Origin: Burhinus oedicnemus
Lineage: Eukaryota > Chordata > Aves > Charadriiformes > Burhinidae
Length of the DNA stretch: 64,000 nucleotides
NCBI GenBank assembly: GCA_008921705.1
Contig: VFFE01009203.1
Span: 445,909-509,908, forward strand
Reading direction: 5' to 3'
The position numbers and the translations under genes were made by a program. The notes under the pieces were generated by a model, which saw only the letters and a list, made by a program, of their open reading frames with translations, ran no database searches and was not told the DNA's origin. The number at the start of each line of letters is the position of its first letter. The stretch's first letter is position 1. Shown here piece by piece: positions 1 through 10,221 of the stretch.

Positions 1-654
1 GCTGCTCTGCTAATGAGCGACCAAAACCAGCTCACAGCAGTTGCAGAAGGTGACCTGAGAGACCAGCAGCCTGGGAGAGGGGCGCAAGGAGAAGCTGATG
101 CCAGGGCTATCGTTTTCCAGCCCCCGGGCTGCGGGGGCTCAGGAGGGGCAAATCCTGCTACTGCAGCGTTTTGACATAAAATAAATAGAAGAGGGACTGA
201 TACATGGACTTCTGGAGAACTTCTGTCCTTTAACTTCTCTTTTTCTCAATGTATTTACTTGCTGCTCTCCAAACACAAGGTGTTTTGGAGGAATGGTTGT
301 ACGGCTCCCTGGCATCCTGCAGCAGACCAGGACTGAAAAGCTCAAGCTGGAAGTAGAGATTGCAGCTGCTGCTTCCAGGAGCTGCGACCTCTGAAGCCAC
401 CATCTGGGAGACAGTCCTGAGTGCCATCAGTTTGCTTATTTTGGACTCCAGCAGAGTCTGTCAAATCAGTCTTCCTCACCCCAAGCGCTGGGTTGTGCAT
501 TCTGAGGTTTTGGCTGTGAGTCTGGCTGCTCTGATTCCTTCCAGGCAGATACACCTTGAATTCTGCTTCCCAGCTTGTGACACTTCCTCCTTGCAATCTT
601 GTCTGAGGAATTTCATATAAATACAAAATTGTATTCTGTCATACAAAAATATAA

Positions 655-800
655 ACACACACATATTATATCTACCATTTATGTATATTGATATCTATTA
701 CATACTATATAAAATGCACATATTATAACTATATGTAAAGTTTAAGATATACATTACATAATAAAATCTATATTAAATTTATATAATAATAAAAGCATAT
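655..800. repeat. AT-rich low-complexity tract
   Basis: About 145 bp almost entirely of A and T with irregular tatata and ataata runs. No unit structure beyond low complexity. Confidence 0.8.
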
Positions 801-1370
801 TCTGTGTGTGTGCACACATGTGCACTTGTTGCAGTCATGCTTTGAAACCAATCATTTTGTTGGAGAATAAAACTTCTCAGTCACTTCATGAGGAGACTGG
901 GATAACGCGTATTACCACAGCTGACAGTTCCAGATGGGAACTACAGGCAATGCCTAAATGCTGCAAGAATTGTTTTGAATCGTTGGCATCACATTTACCA
1001 TTCCTAATGATGTTACGGATGTCAAATGCACAGTTCCTGAGGAAACTGAAATTTCCTGGGGGAGAAATATCTCCCTGGCACCTTCATTTTGAAAGCCAAA
1101 TTGGAAAGGACAATCCAAGCTGCAGAGCACCACGGCAAAAGAGCTCAGACAGAAGTTGTCCTTGTTGGTCCTCTTCTGAGTGCAGTGTTACAGGGTAGGA
1201 AAATCACCACAGCTGAGGAAATAGTGATAAATGGCTGCAGCAACTGTTGCAGGAGGTGTGCACACAAACCGCTTCAGACTGATGTCTGGTAACAGAATCT
1301 TAATTTCCTGGAGAAGCTATACAGCCAGTTCAGAAAAAAAACTGTCAGCAAGAGAAAGAAGTTATTGAAT

Positions 1371-1404
1371 CGCTCACGTTTAGCCTTCGCTCACGTTTAG
1401 CCTT
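1371..1404. repeat. Perfect 17-bp tandem duplication
   Basis: The unit cgctcacgtttagcctt occurs twice in immediate succession (1371-1387 and 1388-1404) with no mismatch. No function is apparent. Confidence 0.9.
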
Positions 1405-2041
1405 ACTACATAAAAGCAAGAAGTGGGTTCTGCCTCTGAAACTCATCTTTTTTAAGATGCCAGTCTGGTTAAAAACATTTGAGTTAGCAATGAAACAGTT
1501 GCAGCCCCGCACCACTCCGGGTACTCCTTGCAGGCGGGTTTAGGTCCCAGTGCACAACCTGCCAAGGTTTTCCATAACCGAACACAGGATGTAGACCCTT
1601 AATCAGCAGTGAGAATTGCACTCCTCTGTTGTACTTCTGTTCAGCAAATTTTAGGTGTCTGCCCATCATGATACAGTCCATAAATGGTTTTTTTTTTCAC
1701 CTTGTTACTAAAGTCCACCTAAGTTAGGATCTGAGTGGAGTTTAGGTGAAGTGAACATGGTCTGCTGAGACTTTTGCCTCTGAAGTCTTGGAAGACGTGA
1801 CATAAATGAGCACATCCCCTGCGCAGCATGGCAAGTTAGTGGTCGACCTGAGACAGAAGAAGTCTGCCAGGGTGCAGAGGAGCCCCAAGAGTGCCTGTGC
1901 TGGACTGCACACTCTGGTGCATTAAGGTTGCATGTGATATTGAGGGCATCAGGTGGCACCTCTGTTAAGTCCTGGGAATGTGGAAGTTGCTGTATGTGTG
2001 ATGCACGGGCAGCTGCTGAAATTAGAAATCTGTCTCCAGCT

Positions 2042-2514
2042 GACCTGTTGGAGCGGGTCCAGAGGAGGGCCACGAAGATGATCAGAGGATTAGAGCATGT
2101 CTGCTATAAGGACAGGCTGAGAGAGCTGGGGTTGTTCAGTCTAGAGAAGAGAAGGCTCCAGGGAGACCATATAGCAGCCTTCCAGCATCTGAAGGGGGCC
2201 TATAAGAAAGCTGGAGAGGGACTTTTTACAAGGACACATAGTGATAGGACGAGGGGTAATGGCTTCAAACTGGAAGAGGGAAGATTTAGATTAGATCTCA
2301 GGAAGACATTTTTCACTCTGAGGGTGGTGAGGCACTGGAACAGGTTTCCCAGGGAAGTTGTGGAGGCCCCATCCCTGGAAGTGTTCAGGGCCAGGTTGGA
2401 TGGGGCTTTGAGAAACCTGATCTAGTGGTAGGTGTCCTTGCCCATGGCATGGGGGTTGGAACTGGATGATCTTTAAGGCCCCTTCCAACCTAAACCATTC
2501 TATCATTCTATGAT
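2042..2514 (+). repeat. CR1 copy, 5'-truncated
   Basis: The plus strand encodes [20 protein letters not shown] through [20 protein letters not shown] to a stop at about 2423-2425, then a gggttggaactggatgatct 3' UTR and a ttctatcattctatgat tail. The ORF2 fragment is still open (about 128 codons). The tail type (ATTCTATG) differs from the ATTCTGTG tail of the 5203 copy, so they are separate subfamilies. Confidence 0.94.
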
Positions 2515-5202
2515 GCTCTTTGAGGATGGATACAAATCTTTCCCTTCCTCCTGGGAGAGAGTGTTTCAAAATCCTGACAATGGGAGGCCAGGAATTCTGT
2601 CTCCAGGAGACTGTGTAAGGCACACTGTTGATGAGTTGTCTGCGTCACTGTTGTGTGATGCTGCTATGAGACATGGGCATTGGAGGACACCTCGTATGAA
2701 GCAGCCTCCTGACATATCAACATAATTTTGTCCCTGAAGATAGAGGCTTCTGTTGTTCTGAACGCTTAGCCAGATCCTACTCCAGCCTCTGTTTCACAGA
2801 CTTGATAGTACTGGGATCAGTCCTGTGGGGCACAGTGTAGCTGGCTGTACTGAAATCCAAGTCTTTTGCCAAGAAATGGAAGAGAAGCCCAGTCACAATG
2901 CCATAAGATACTACTACTTAAAGAATTTGGTATTTTTGTTTCTTTCTTGCCAGGATCATTTTGGTGCCATTAGAAACATAAGAAAAAAATAAATCCGTGA
3001 AAGAGACACTTGATAGCCCAAGAAATATTCTTTTAACCTTTTCTTACAAACAGCAGAGAATAAATAGAGCACGTTTATAAGGTAAATAAAATAATCAACA
3101 GTATCTTTTACCTCTGCATCCACTTTCCTCTCTCCAGATGCTTTACCTCCTTCTGTCCAGATCATATGCCTTCCCAGGATACGCACCATGAAAAGGCTAC
3201 TGTTTCAAGCAATCCTCAGCAAGAGGACTAGGCAGCCGTCACGTGCAGGTAAGCCAACTGTCAGAGACCTAGGGTGCTGACAAATTAAAACTTTCATTCC
3301 TTCTTACCCCCAGAAAAAAACCCCACATTATGTGTTTTGTACTTTATATTACGAATTCCAAGCCTGGGATTGGCGGCTCTTTGTACAACTGTTAGGGCAT
3401 GAGAGTGGCTCTTCTGGGTTGGGCAATCTGCTTCTGACAGTGCCCAGTAGCGGAGTTGTAGGGAAGAGAAAGGGAAGAGAAGATGAACAGCTTGATCCTT
3501 CTCCTGAATCCTCACAGCTTTTTCTAGTTCAGGCTTTCTGAACTAGCTGTTGAAACAAATAGCTGATGTCAATGGACTTTTGTTTCATGAATTTCACTTC
3601 TGTTTTAGTTTGGCACACACATCATCTTTCAGTAATGAGTCTTGACATTTTGTGTCAGATGATTAGGTATTGACTACTTTGTTTCATCCTTGTAGCCAGC
3701 AAATTTTGTTGCATGGATCCTCTCTAAAATGTTACAAGAAATAATACTACTCCCTGTTCCCCAGTCACTGTCTCTGGAACATTCAGGATTTAATGCACCT
3801 CTATAATACTCTCCCTTGGGTATCACCTTCTGAAGATGAAGAGCAGAAGAGAATCTTATCTAGTTAATCTGTCCTTATGGGGAAGACATTCTTTACCTTT
3901 TATCATTCTTTTTGTCATTTGCTCTCTCATTTAGTTCCATCATGTGCTTTTTTGGAAGAGAATGCCGGAGAAAGAAAAGCAGAAATTAATATGCTATTAA
4001 AGAAGTGGATACATCATGCACTTATCCAGAATGCCTCCTCTTGTCTTCCATGGTAACTGAGTTAGAGCTTTTGCTACAAAAATGGTCAAAGAGACAGTAC
4101 AGATGACAATCGTTACAGCTGATCTAGTTGCACTAGTTTAACTTGTGCAGCTGAAGATTCGTGCTTTACAGGTAAACTTACACCCAGGAAAACACGTATC
4201 ATGAAAATGCAAGTAAAAGGAGACAGCGGGAGTCCAGCACGTGCTTGAGCATTGGCCATGAAATGAAACAGATGCATCCTCTAAGAATCTTCCAGCCGTT
4301 CCCTTCATTTTTACTGGAAGTCAACAGTTACTTACCAAAGCAACAGTAGAGCAAGGTAAATTCTGAATGGATCATCTCTTGACACAAATAATAAGAAAAG
4401 CAAAACTCAAACAGCCAATCACTTGAGAGTAATTTACTGAACAGCTTTCAAAGCTAAAGCATTCAGAGGTAGGAGCTGAGTCACTCTTTCAAAAGACAGT
4501 GAGGATGCATTAAAAATCCCTGACTCCTGTAAATGCTGAAATGTAACCGTGCCTGGGCCATGAAGAGAAAGTCACGCTGGACCTTATGGAACACACTTGG
4601 ACACCTTAGTAGTATCACAATTCCACTAAGTGCTGAAAGAAATGTGGACCTGACTTGGTTGCTGTGGACTATCTTGGAGTGGGAAATTAATGCCCTTTGA
4701 TTTATGGATAGTGCTACAGTCCTGTGACCAGATTATTTACTCATTTACATCACATATAGTTACTTATATCGCAGCAGGGCAGAAACCCTTCCAATCTGAT
4801 TTGCCCTGGCAGACATCACAACACAGAGCTCACAGACGTGACACGGGATGGCTCAGCTCAGTCTGAGGAACTGCCAAGAATACAATCCCCAGGGGCAAGT
4901 TTAGGGAGTAGAAGGTAACAGACACAGCAATGCAGGAATCACTGCCTGCCAGTTTATCCTTCCTTATAGCACTTGGTAAATATACTGTAAGTGTTACTTG
5001 TGTAACTAGCCATGAATATGAATAGCCTGCCTGACAGTGAAGGAAGTGGGTGCTTACTCAAGAAATCCGAGGCCAGTGCTGGCCCATTTACAAAAGGTGG
5101 GGTGAAAGGGGAAAGATTTGGAGTTGCTTTTTCTTTCTGGATTACAGTACATATAACAGATTCACAGTAAGCGTCTAGCCCGATACATTTGCCACCGGGA
5201 AA
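2515..5202. other. Intergenic sequence downstream of FREM2
   Basis: About 2.7 kb with only short unrecognised open frames (up to about 100 codons). No repeat or RNA gene is recognised. Confidence 0.7.
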
Positions 5203-5976
5203 GAAATCAAGGGCAAGTGTAAGGTACTGCACCTCGGGAGGAATAACCCCATGCACCAGTACAGGTTAGGGGCTGACCTGCTGGAAAGCAGCTCAGTGGA
5301 AAGGGACCTGGGAGTCCTGGTGGACAACAGGATGACCATGAGCCAGCAATGTGCCCTTGTGGCCAAGAAGGCCAATGGCATCCTGGGGTGCATCAAGAAG
5401 AGTATGGCAAGCAGGTCACGGGAGGTTATCCTCCCCCTCTACTCTGCCCTGGTGAGGCCGCACCTGGAGTACTGTGTCCACTCCTGGGCTCCCTGGTTCA
5501 AGAAGGACAGGGAACTGCTGGAAAGGGTACAGCAGAGGGCTACAAAGATGATTAGGGGGCTGGAACACCTTTCTGATGAGGAAAGGCTGAGGGACTTGGG
5601 TCTTCTTAGTCTGGAGAAGAGAAGACCCAGAGGGGATCTCATCAATGCCTATAAATACTTCAAGGGAGGGTGCCGGGAGGATGGCACCAGTCTTTTTGCA
5701 GTGGTGCCCAGTGATAGGACAAGAGGTAATGGGCACAAACTTGAACACAGGAAGTTCCATCTAAACATGAGGAGGAACTTCTTTCCTTTGAGGGTGTCAG
5801 AGCACTGGAAGTGGCTGCCCAGAGAGGTGGTGGAGTCTCTGACTCTGGAGACATTCAAAACCTGCCTGGACGTCGTCCTGTGCAACCTGCTGTAGGTGTC
5901 CCTGCTCCGGCAGGGGGGTTGGACTAGATGATCTCTGGAGGTCCCTTCCAGCCCCTGTGATTCTGTGATTCTGTAA
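5203..5976 (+). repeat. Well-preserved CR1, 5'-truncated, ORF2 end intact
   Basis: The plus strand is open for 230 codons from [20 protein letters not shown] near the left edge to the natural stop at 5893-5895. It includes the [20 protein letters not shown] and [16 protein letters not shown] hallmarks. It is followed by a short 3' UTR (gggggttggactagatgatc tctgg) and a tail of ATTCTGTG units. It encodes only the part of ORF2 after the catalytic RT motif, so it cannot act by itself. The lack of stops suggests recent insertion. It lies just downstream of the presumed FREM2 transcript end. Confidence 0.95.
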
Positions 5977-6254
5977 TAAGCTGGCAAAAGAAACAACTGA
6001 CAGCAACATCAGCGCTGCAGGAACAAGAGAACCGCTGGCTGCAGACTCATCTTCACTTGTCAATGAGTACAGTACAATAGACCCTGCCAGCACACAGGAA
6101 CATGGCAATCTCACCTACAAAGGACTTGCAAATATCTAGAGATTTTTGACATTCTGGAATTGAAAGCAAGATCCCTCTCTGAGCCATGACCGCAAGGACA
6201 ACGATTAAAAAGCAACCCCTGAGCTGACTACTTCATAACCAGAAAACAATCACT
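5977..6254. other. Unassigned sequence between CR1 and presumed 3' UTR end
   Basis: About 280 bp with no recognised feature. Confidence 0.6.
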
Positions 6255-6274
6255 TTGCGAACAAAGCAGTGAGG

Positions 6275-6280
6275 TTTATT
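6275..6280 (-). promoter_or_regulatory. Candidate distal poly(A) signal AATAAA
   Basis: The minus strand reads GCAATAAACCTC followed 10-45 nt later by U/GU-rich stretches (CTTTGTTCG, GTGATTGTTTTCTGG), the usual arrangement of a working cleavage site. Cleavage would fall around 6250-6262, just short of the CR1 at 5203-5976. Confidence 0.45.
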
Positions 6281-6655
6281 GCAAACACGGTAGTAAGCTT
6301 ATGTTCTTCCATCAATGTGACAAACTAGTTTTTCTTAACACTGCATTACTGGCCCCTTTCTGCAGTGTGACATTTATACACAAATTTTCGATCAGTAACC
6401 AAACCAGAAGCAGTTTTATTTTTTTTCCTGATACAAATGCCAAATATCACAGACATAGACATAAGCAAAAAATTGTTCCAAATAAATATGCATGGAAAGA
6501 TTTTTGACAGCTTGATAACAAATTTAAACACAGTAATTATTGTATAAAGGGTTTAACAAATGGTATTACTGATAGCAGAATAAGCATCTCCAGGGAAAAG
6601 AGGATTGAATACATAATCTGGAAATAGATTAAATATATATATAAAATATACTCAG

Positions 6656-6661
6656 TTTATT
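6656..6661 (-). promoter_or_regulatory. Candidate poly(A) signal AATAAA (internal)
   Basis: Minus strand GCAATAAACTGAG. It lies about 3 kb after the stop, between the proximal and distal candidates. Confidence 0.25.
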
Positions 6662-7386
6662 GCATGGATAGATAAATATTAACATATTTGTGCACATAAC
6701 TGGGAATGAGGCACTTATTCAGGTTAGTATAAACAAGGCCACTTGTTAAGTAGAAGGAAAAATGTTAATAAGCCTCCAAAACATCTTGCTGAAATCTAAA
6801 ACCCTGAAGCCATAATAAAAAAGGCATGCTGTTACAGATGTATTTATAGTTCACTGAATTGTAAGAAATCCAATTTCTTAAGAATGGGACAAATCCGGCA
6901 GGCCTTACTGAAACCATTGGGATATTTTTTCCCAGGCAGAGGACTTTGATATCTGACTCATGAATCTTACTCATGCTTGTCCAGCTTTTCAGTGTTTGCT
7001 CTGTGTTCTCCTTTGTTATCACCTGTTTGCGCTATTATTTTATACATTGTTAGAAAAACATTAGTCTGATAATTCCCATCAACCTAAACATTTTACAGAG
7101 TTGTAATCAGACGCTGTTCAAAGCAGTGATCAAGCTGTTTACTGGGCTATATATTTGGCTTGTAGAACACATGGGTTTTGATGTGATTTTATAAAAAGAA
7201 ATAATAATTAAAAAAAGATTTTGCCTGCAAGCAACTTCAATGATATTTCAGTCTGTTAAAATTCAAAAGCAGAAAAATAGCTCTACTGATAAACACCTAA
7301 TTTCTGTATTTTATATATATATATCTTTAAAAAGATCTTCTCTGCTTATACAAAACAGGCATTTTATAAATATTAAAATGTTCTAT

Positions 7387-7394
7387 TATTTACA
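7387..7394 (-). promoter_or_regulatory. Pumilio-type response element in the presumed 3' UTR
   Basis: The transcript strand carries an exact UGUAAAUA. This motif binds PUM1/PUM2 in vertebrate mRNAs. It has the required strand and location only if the long 3' UTR is real. Confidence 0.3.
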
Positions 7395-9607
7395 TGTGTC
7401 CCACTTTACTGTAGAATCATTGACTGCTATTATCCAAACATGCAGGTTCTAGGAGACAAATTGTGCATTTCTCATTATCATAGTGATTTCACATATAGGC
7501 ACAAAGGCAAATTTGATCTTAGGTTACATTTGCAACTTAGTTGTGAACTTAAATACAAAAAGTATCTGTGGGTTAAGTCTTTGATCAATCTTGCACACAT
7601 AATACATGGATCACAAAACCAGGAACTTCATTAAAAGAGTAAATTACTGTCAGGTGACCAGGGAAAAGGTCTAATGCGCTGGGCACGTCTTGCAGATAAT
7701 TGTTTCAGGCTAGAACTCAGATTAATTAAAAGAAAAGATCACTGTATGATTTTAGTAATGGAGTTTGACCCTTAGGTTGCTGCAAACATCCTTCAATTAA
7801 GCAGTCTAAATCACAGTCTTCAGAAAACCTAGAAAAGGTCGGACAGATTCTCACCTGATTCATTTGGTGAAAAACAGATGAAACTTATTAAATCAATGAA
7901 ATACTAACAAATATAAATCCAGAGCAAGAGATAACAGCGTGAGTCCCTCTGTGGGCATGTTCACACCGCACCATGAATCATAGCACAGATATTCCCAGGC
8001 TAGTAGACCTCAACGTTTCTGAGTCTTTATGGCTCAGAGGACGATTGCGCAGAATTACTAGGCCAGGTCTATCTGTGTTGACAGAGCACCACAGCCAGGC
8101 CAGGAAGCCTTTTGGATAGATTTTTTAGTTCAGAGGCAGCATTGTGTGCTTGCAGCCAGGCTGCTTTCAAGTTAGATCCTGTTCAGCTCACTTGGATCTC
8201 TGCAGCTTGGTCCCCAGAATACCAAATGCCAAGTGTATTGCAGCTGAAGATAGTTTGGGGGCTGCCCGCACCCACCACCACCAGATAGTGGAAGGGAACA
8301 GGTATTTTAGCAACAGCCTCAACAGCCTGATTCAGATTCTATATCGTTTATATAGTTTAACTCCATTGACTTGAAATGACTTACATGTATGTAATGCTAG
8401 TGTGACAAATGGGACAATCTGTCCTGAAGGTTATGTATTTTTCATGGCCAAGCATTTGGCAGGTTATCTTTGGGACAGAATAGGTCCTGTCTGGATAAGA
8501 ACCGACATGGGACACTGCTGATCCACACTTCCATGGAACATCATGCTGTCACGTTACCAGAATCAAGAACACTGAGAAAAAGTTAGAATTACTCTTGCAA
8601 AAGTAGTCACTTCTTAAAAAATGCCCAACAATGACCCAGCATGTTTGTCAAGATGTGCTATGACTATATAGTAATAAATGCTACTTGATTCAATCAAAGG
8701 TTAATTTTTTCTTTACTTTGTTGCCATTTAGTATGGCAACTGACAATCACATGCTGGATTCAGTGTCATGATTCCTAAGCTCAGTTCAGGCAGAACCTTG
8801 TCCTCTGCATTTTGAACCTAACTCTATCATCTTCTCTAGGTACCGAAATACTAATGCTTGCATTTCCCAGCAGTGGATATGCACTAACAAATATAATTTA
8901 CCTTACAACACTTCCACGATCCATTATAAACTTAAGAGGACATAAGCGTCCAGTTTCTGTGAAAAACACAATTTTTTCTGGATTTGTTGTATTCTTTGGC
9001 TTTATAAAATCATAAATAAGGAAAAAAACTTCTCAGATTAAATAGCTGAATAAAAAGTATGTATTGCATCCTGTGACATGCAACTGATTATCATGTTATG
9101 CTGTCTAATCTAGCTGTCTTTTGAAAAAGTTCAGTTACACATAAGTAAAAAAAAATAAAAAATAAATCACTGGTATAGCTAAGTGAAGTCAAAAGCTTAT
9201 AGGAGGGAGGATTCATGCCTGAGGCATTTCATCACCTTTCGGACTAATTGTAGACATTGAGTTCTTTGTAAGAAACAGTTTTAACTAAAGAGTGTAAGGA
9301 TTCCTCCTCTCAAGTATTCTGTGTTTCTGATGAAACAGATTTCCTCTCTTATTGCAGACAGGATATATAGCACCTTTGGATAGTTTCTTCTACATTTTTA
9401 AATGTCAGAAAATAGAAAAACAAAACCAAACCTCTCCCTTACAATGCAGTTCCTTGAATTGCTGCTTAAGATTAGTGCATGATATATGGACGTCAGGATT
9501 ACCTGTCGTGAAAAGTGGGAGATTCAGTATGGACTCTTCTATTGTTGATAATGGCAGCAAGAGTTCAGTATAAAAAATTTCAAGTACACCTAGAAGCATA
9601 TGAACTT

Positions 9608-9613
9608 TTTATT
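9608..9613 (-). promoter_or_regulatory. Candidate proximal poly(A) signal AATAAA
   Basis: The minus strand reads GGAATAAAAAG about 100 nt after the FREM2 stop. If used it would give a very short 3' UTR. One of several AATAAA matches expected in AT-rich DNA. Confidence 0.3.
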
Positions 9614-9711
9614 CCTCATGAGTCACCATGATCTGCTGCGAACAAAGTGCAGTTCAAGGTTTTTTTTTGAGGCACTCTGGAGACTCTGGCTTGAATCCTG
9701 AGGTCTTGGAA

Positions 9712-10221
9712 TCAAACCTCTGAGCTGTCGCTGGTGTAATTATATGGTAGCATCATTGGTTCATTGCTGCCCGACTCCTTTGTGGCTTCCTTCTCAGAAT
9801 TCTGTTTCCGTTTTAGCAGCAAAATGATGATTGCAATTAAGCAGATGGCAAGCAAAATGGCAGCAGCTCCACCAATGATTGTGACTACACTGACCCCTGC
9901 ATTTTGGTTATTCAGTTCCCTGGGGAGAACGCCATTGACTGCAACCTCCCTTTGAGGAACCTGTTTCTTGCTGGTGCGATCCAGTGCTATGTGCTGTATG
10001 TTTGTTCCTCGGTTGTTTTCCGCTCCAATGTCTTTTGCAAGTTCTGGGGTCTGCTCAGCTCCCCTCTTCTGACGCCTCTGTGTGGATGCTCCTGGGCTCC
10101 CAGCACTAAAGAGAGAGTGGTAGTGGTGCTCCACGCTTCTTTTGCCGATTCCACGGTTAGCATTCTCTTTTGAACGTACAGTGTAGATTGTATGGACATA
10201 CCACTCCCTACCCAAAGACAC
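9712..10221 (-). CDS. FREM2: FREM2 last exon: processing site, transmembrane helix, PDZ-ligand tail
   Basis: The exon has acceptor tttctag and encodes 169 residues plus the TGA stop (9712-9714). It begins [20 protein letters not shown]. Exon residues 50-53 are RQKR (10063-10074), matching the furin-type consensus R-X-K/R-R; a second dibasic site, GKR, is at residues 26-28. Residues 110-136 (9814-9894) form a hydrophobic helix rich in I, L, V and A, followed by KRK as a stop-transfer. The 33-residue cytoplasmic tail ends SSEV (9715-9726), a class I PDZ ligand; in mammals this tail binds GRIP1, which sorts FRAS1 and FREM2 to the basal surface. The stalk between the conserved start and the helix is low complexity and basic. 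Confidence 0.97.
   Translation of the reverse strand: MSLGREWYVHTIYTVRSKENANRGIGKRSVEHHYHSLFSAGSPGASTQRRQKRGAEQTPELAKDIGAENNRGTNIQHIALDRTSKKQVPQREVAVNGVLPRELNNQNAGVSVVTIIGGAAAILLAICLIAIIILLLKRKQNSEKEATKESGSNEPMMLPYNYTSDSSEV

Larger units (their letters stand above)
1..2041. other. Intergenic sequence at the left edge
   Basis: It starts with about 150 bp of GC-richer sequence, followed by an AT-rich tract (about 655-800) and a short TG/CA run at 803-825. A perfect 17-bp tandem duplication lies at 1371-1404. Unrecognised open frames of 121-130 codons occur at 806-1198 (plus) and 1708-2073 (minus). No gene is supported. Confidence 0.65.
6255..9711 (-). other. Probable FREM2 3' UTR (about 3.4 kb)
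   Basis: After the stop codon no splice-linked coding sequence follows, and AT-rich sequence without CR1 runs to a minus-strand AATAAA at 6275-6280. Mammalian FREM2 transcripts also have a long 3' UTR. Features visible on the transcript strand include a UGUAAAUA Pumilio-type element (7387-7394) and several AUUUA motifs. The extent is inferred; RNA evidence is lacking. Confidence 0.45.

Noticed and set aside
806..1198. 130-codon plus-strand open frame near the left edge
   Set aside because: No recognisable domain or splice context; composition is typical of random open frames.
1708..2073. 121-codon minus-strand open frame
   Set aside because: Unrecognised, runs into the CR1 at its upstream end, and no gene structure supports it.
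1928..2425. 165-codon plus-strand open frame
   Set aside because: From about 2042 it is CR1 ORF2; the part before that is chance open sequence.
5251..5895. 214-codon plus-strand open frame as a host gene
   Set aside because: It is the C-terminal part of CR1 ORF2 with the CR1 tail directly after it; a retrotransposon fragment, not a host gene.
5190..5995. Target-site duplication around the CR1 (gggaaagaaa versus gcaaaagaaa)
   Set aside because: The similarity is imperfect and A-rich, CR1 usually lacks clear duplications, and it is likely chance.
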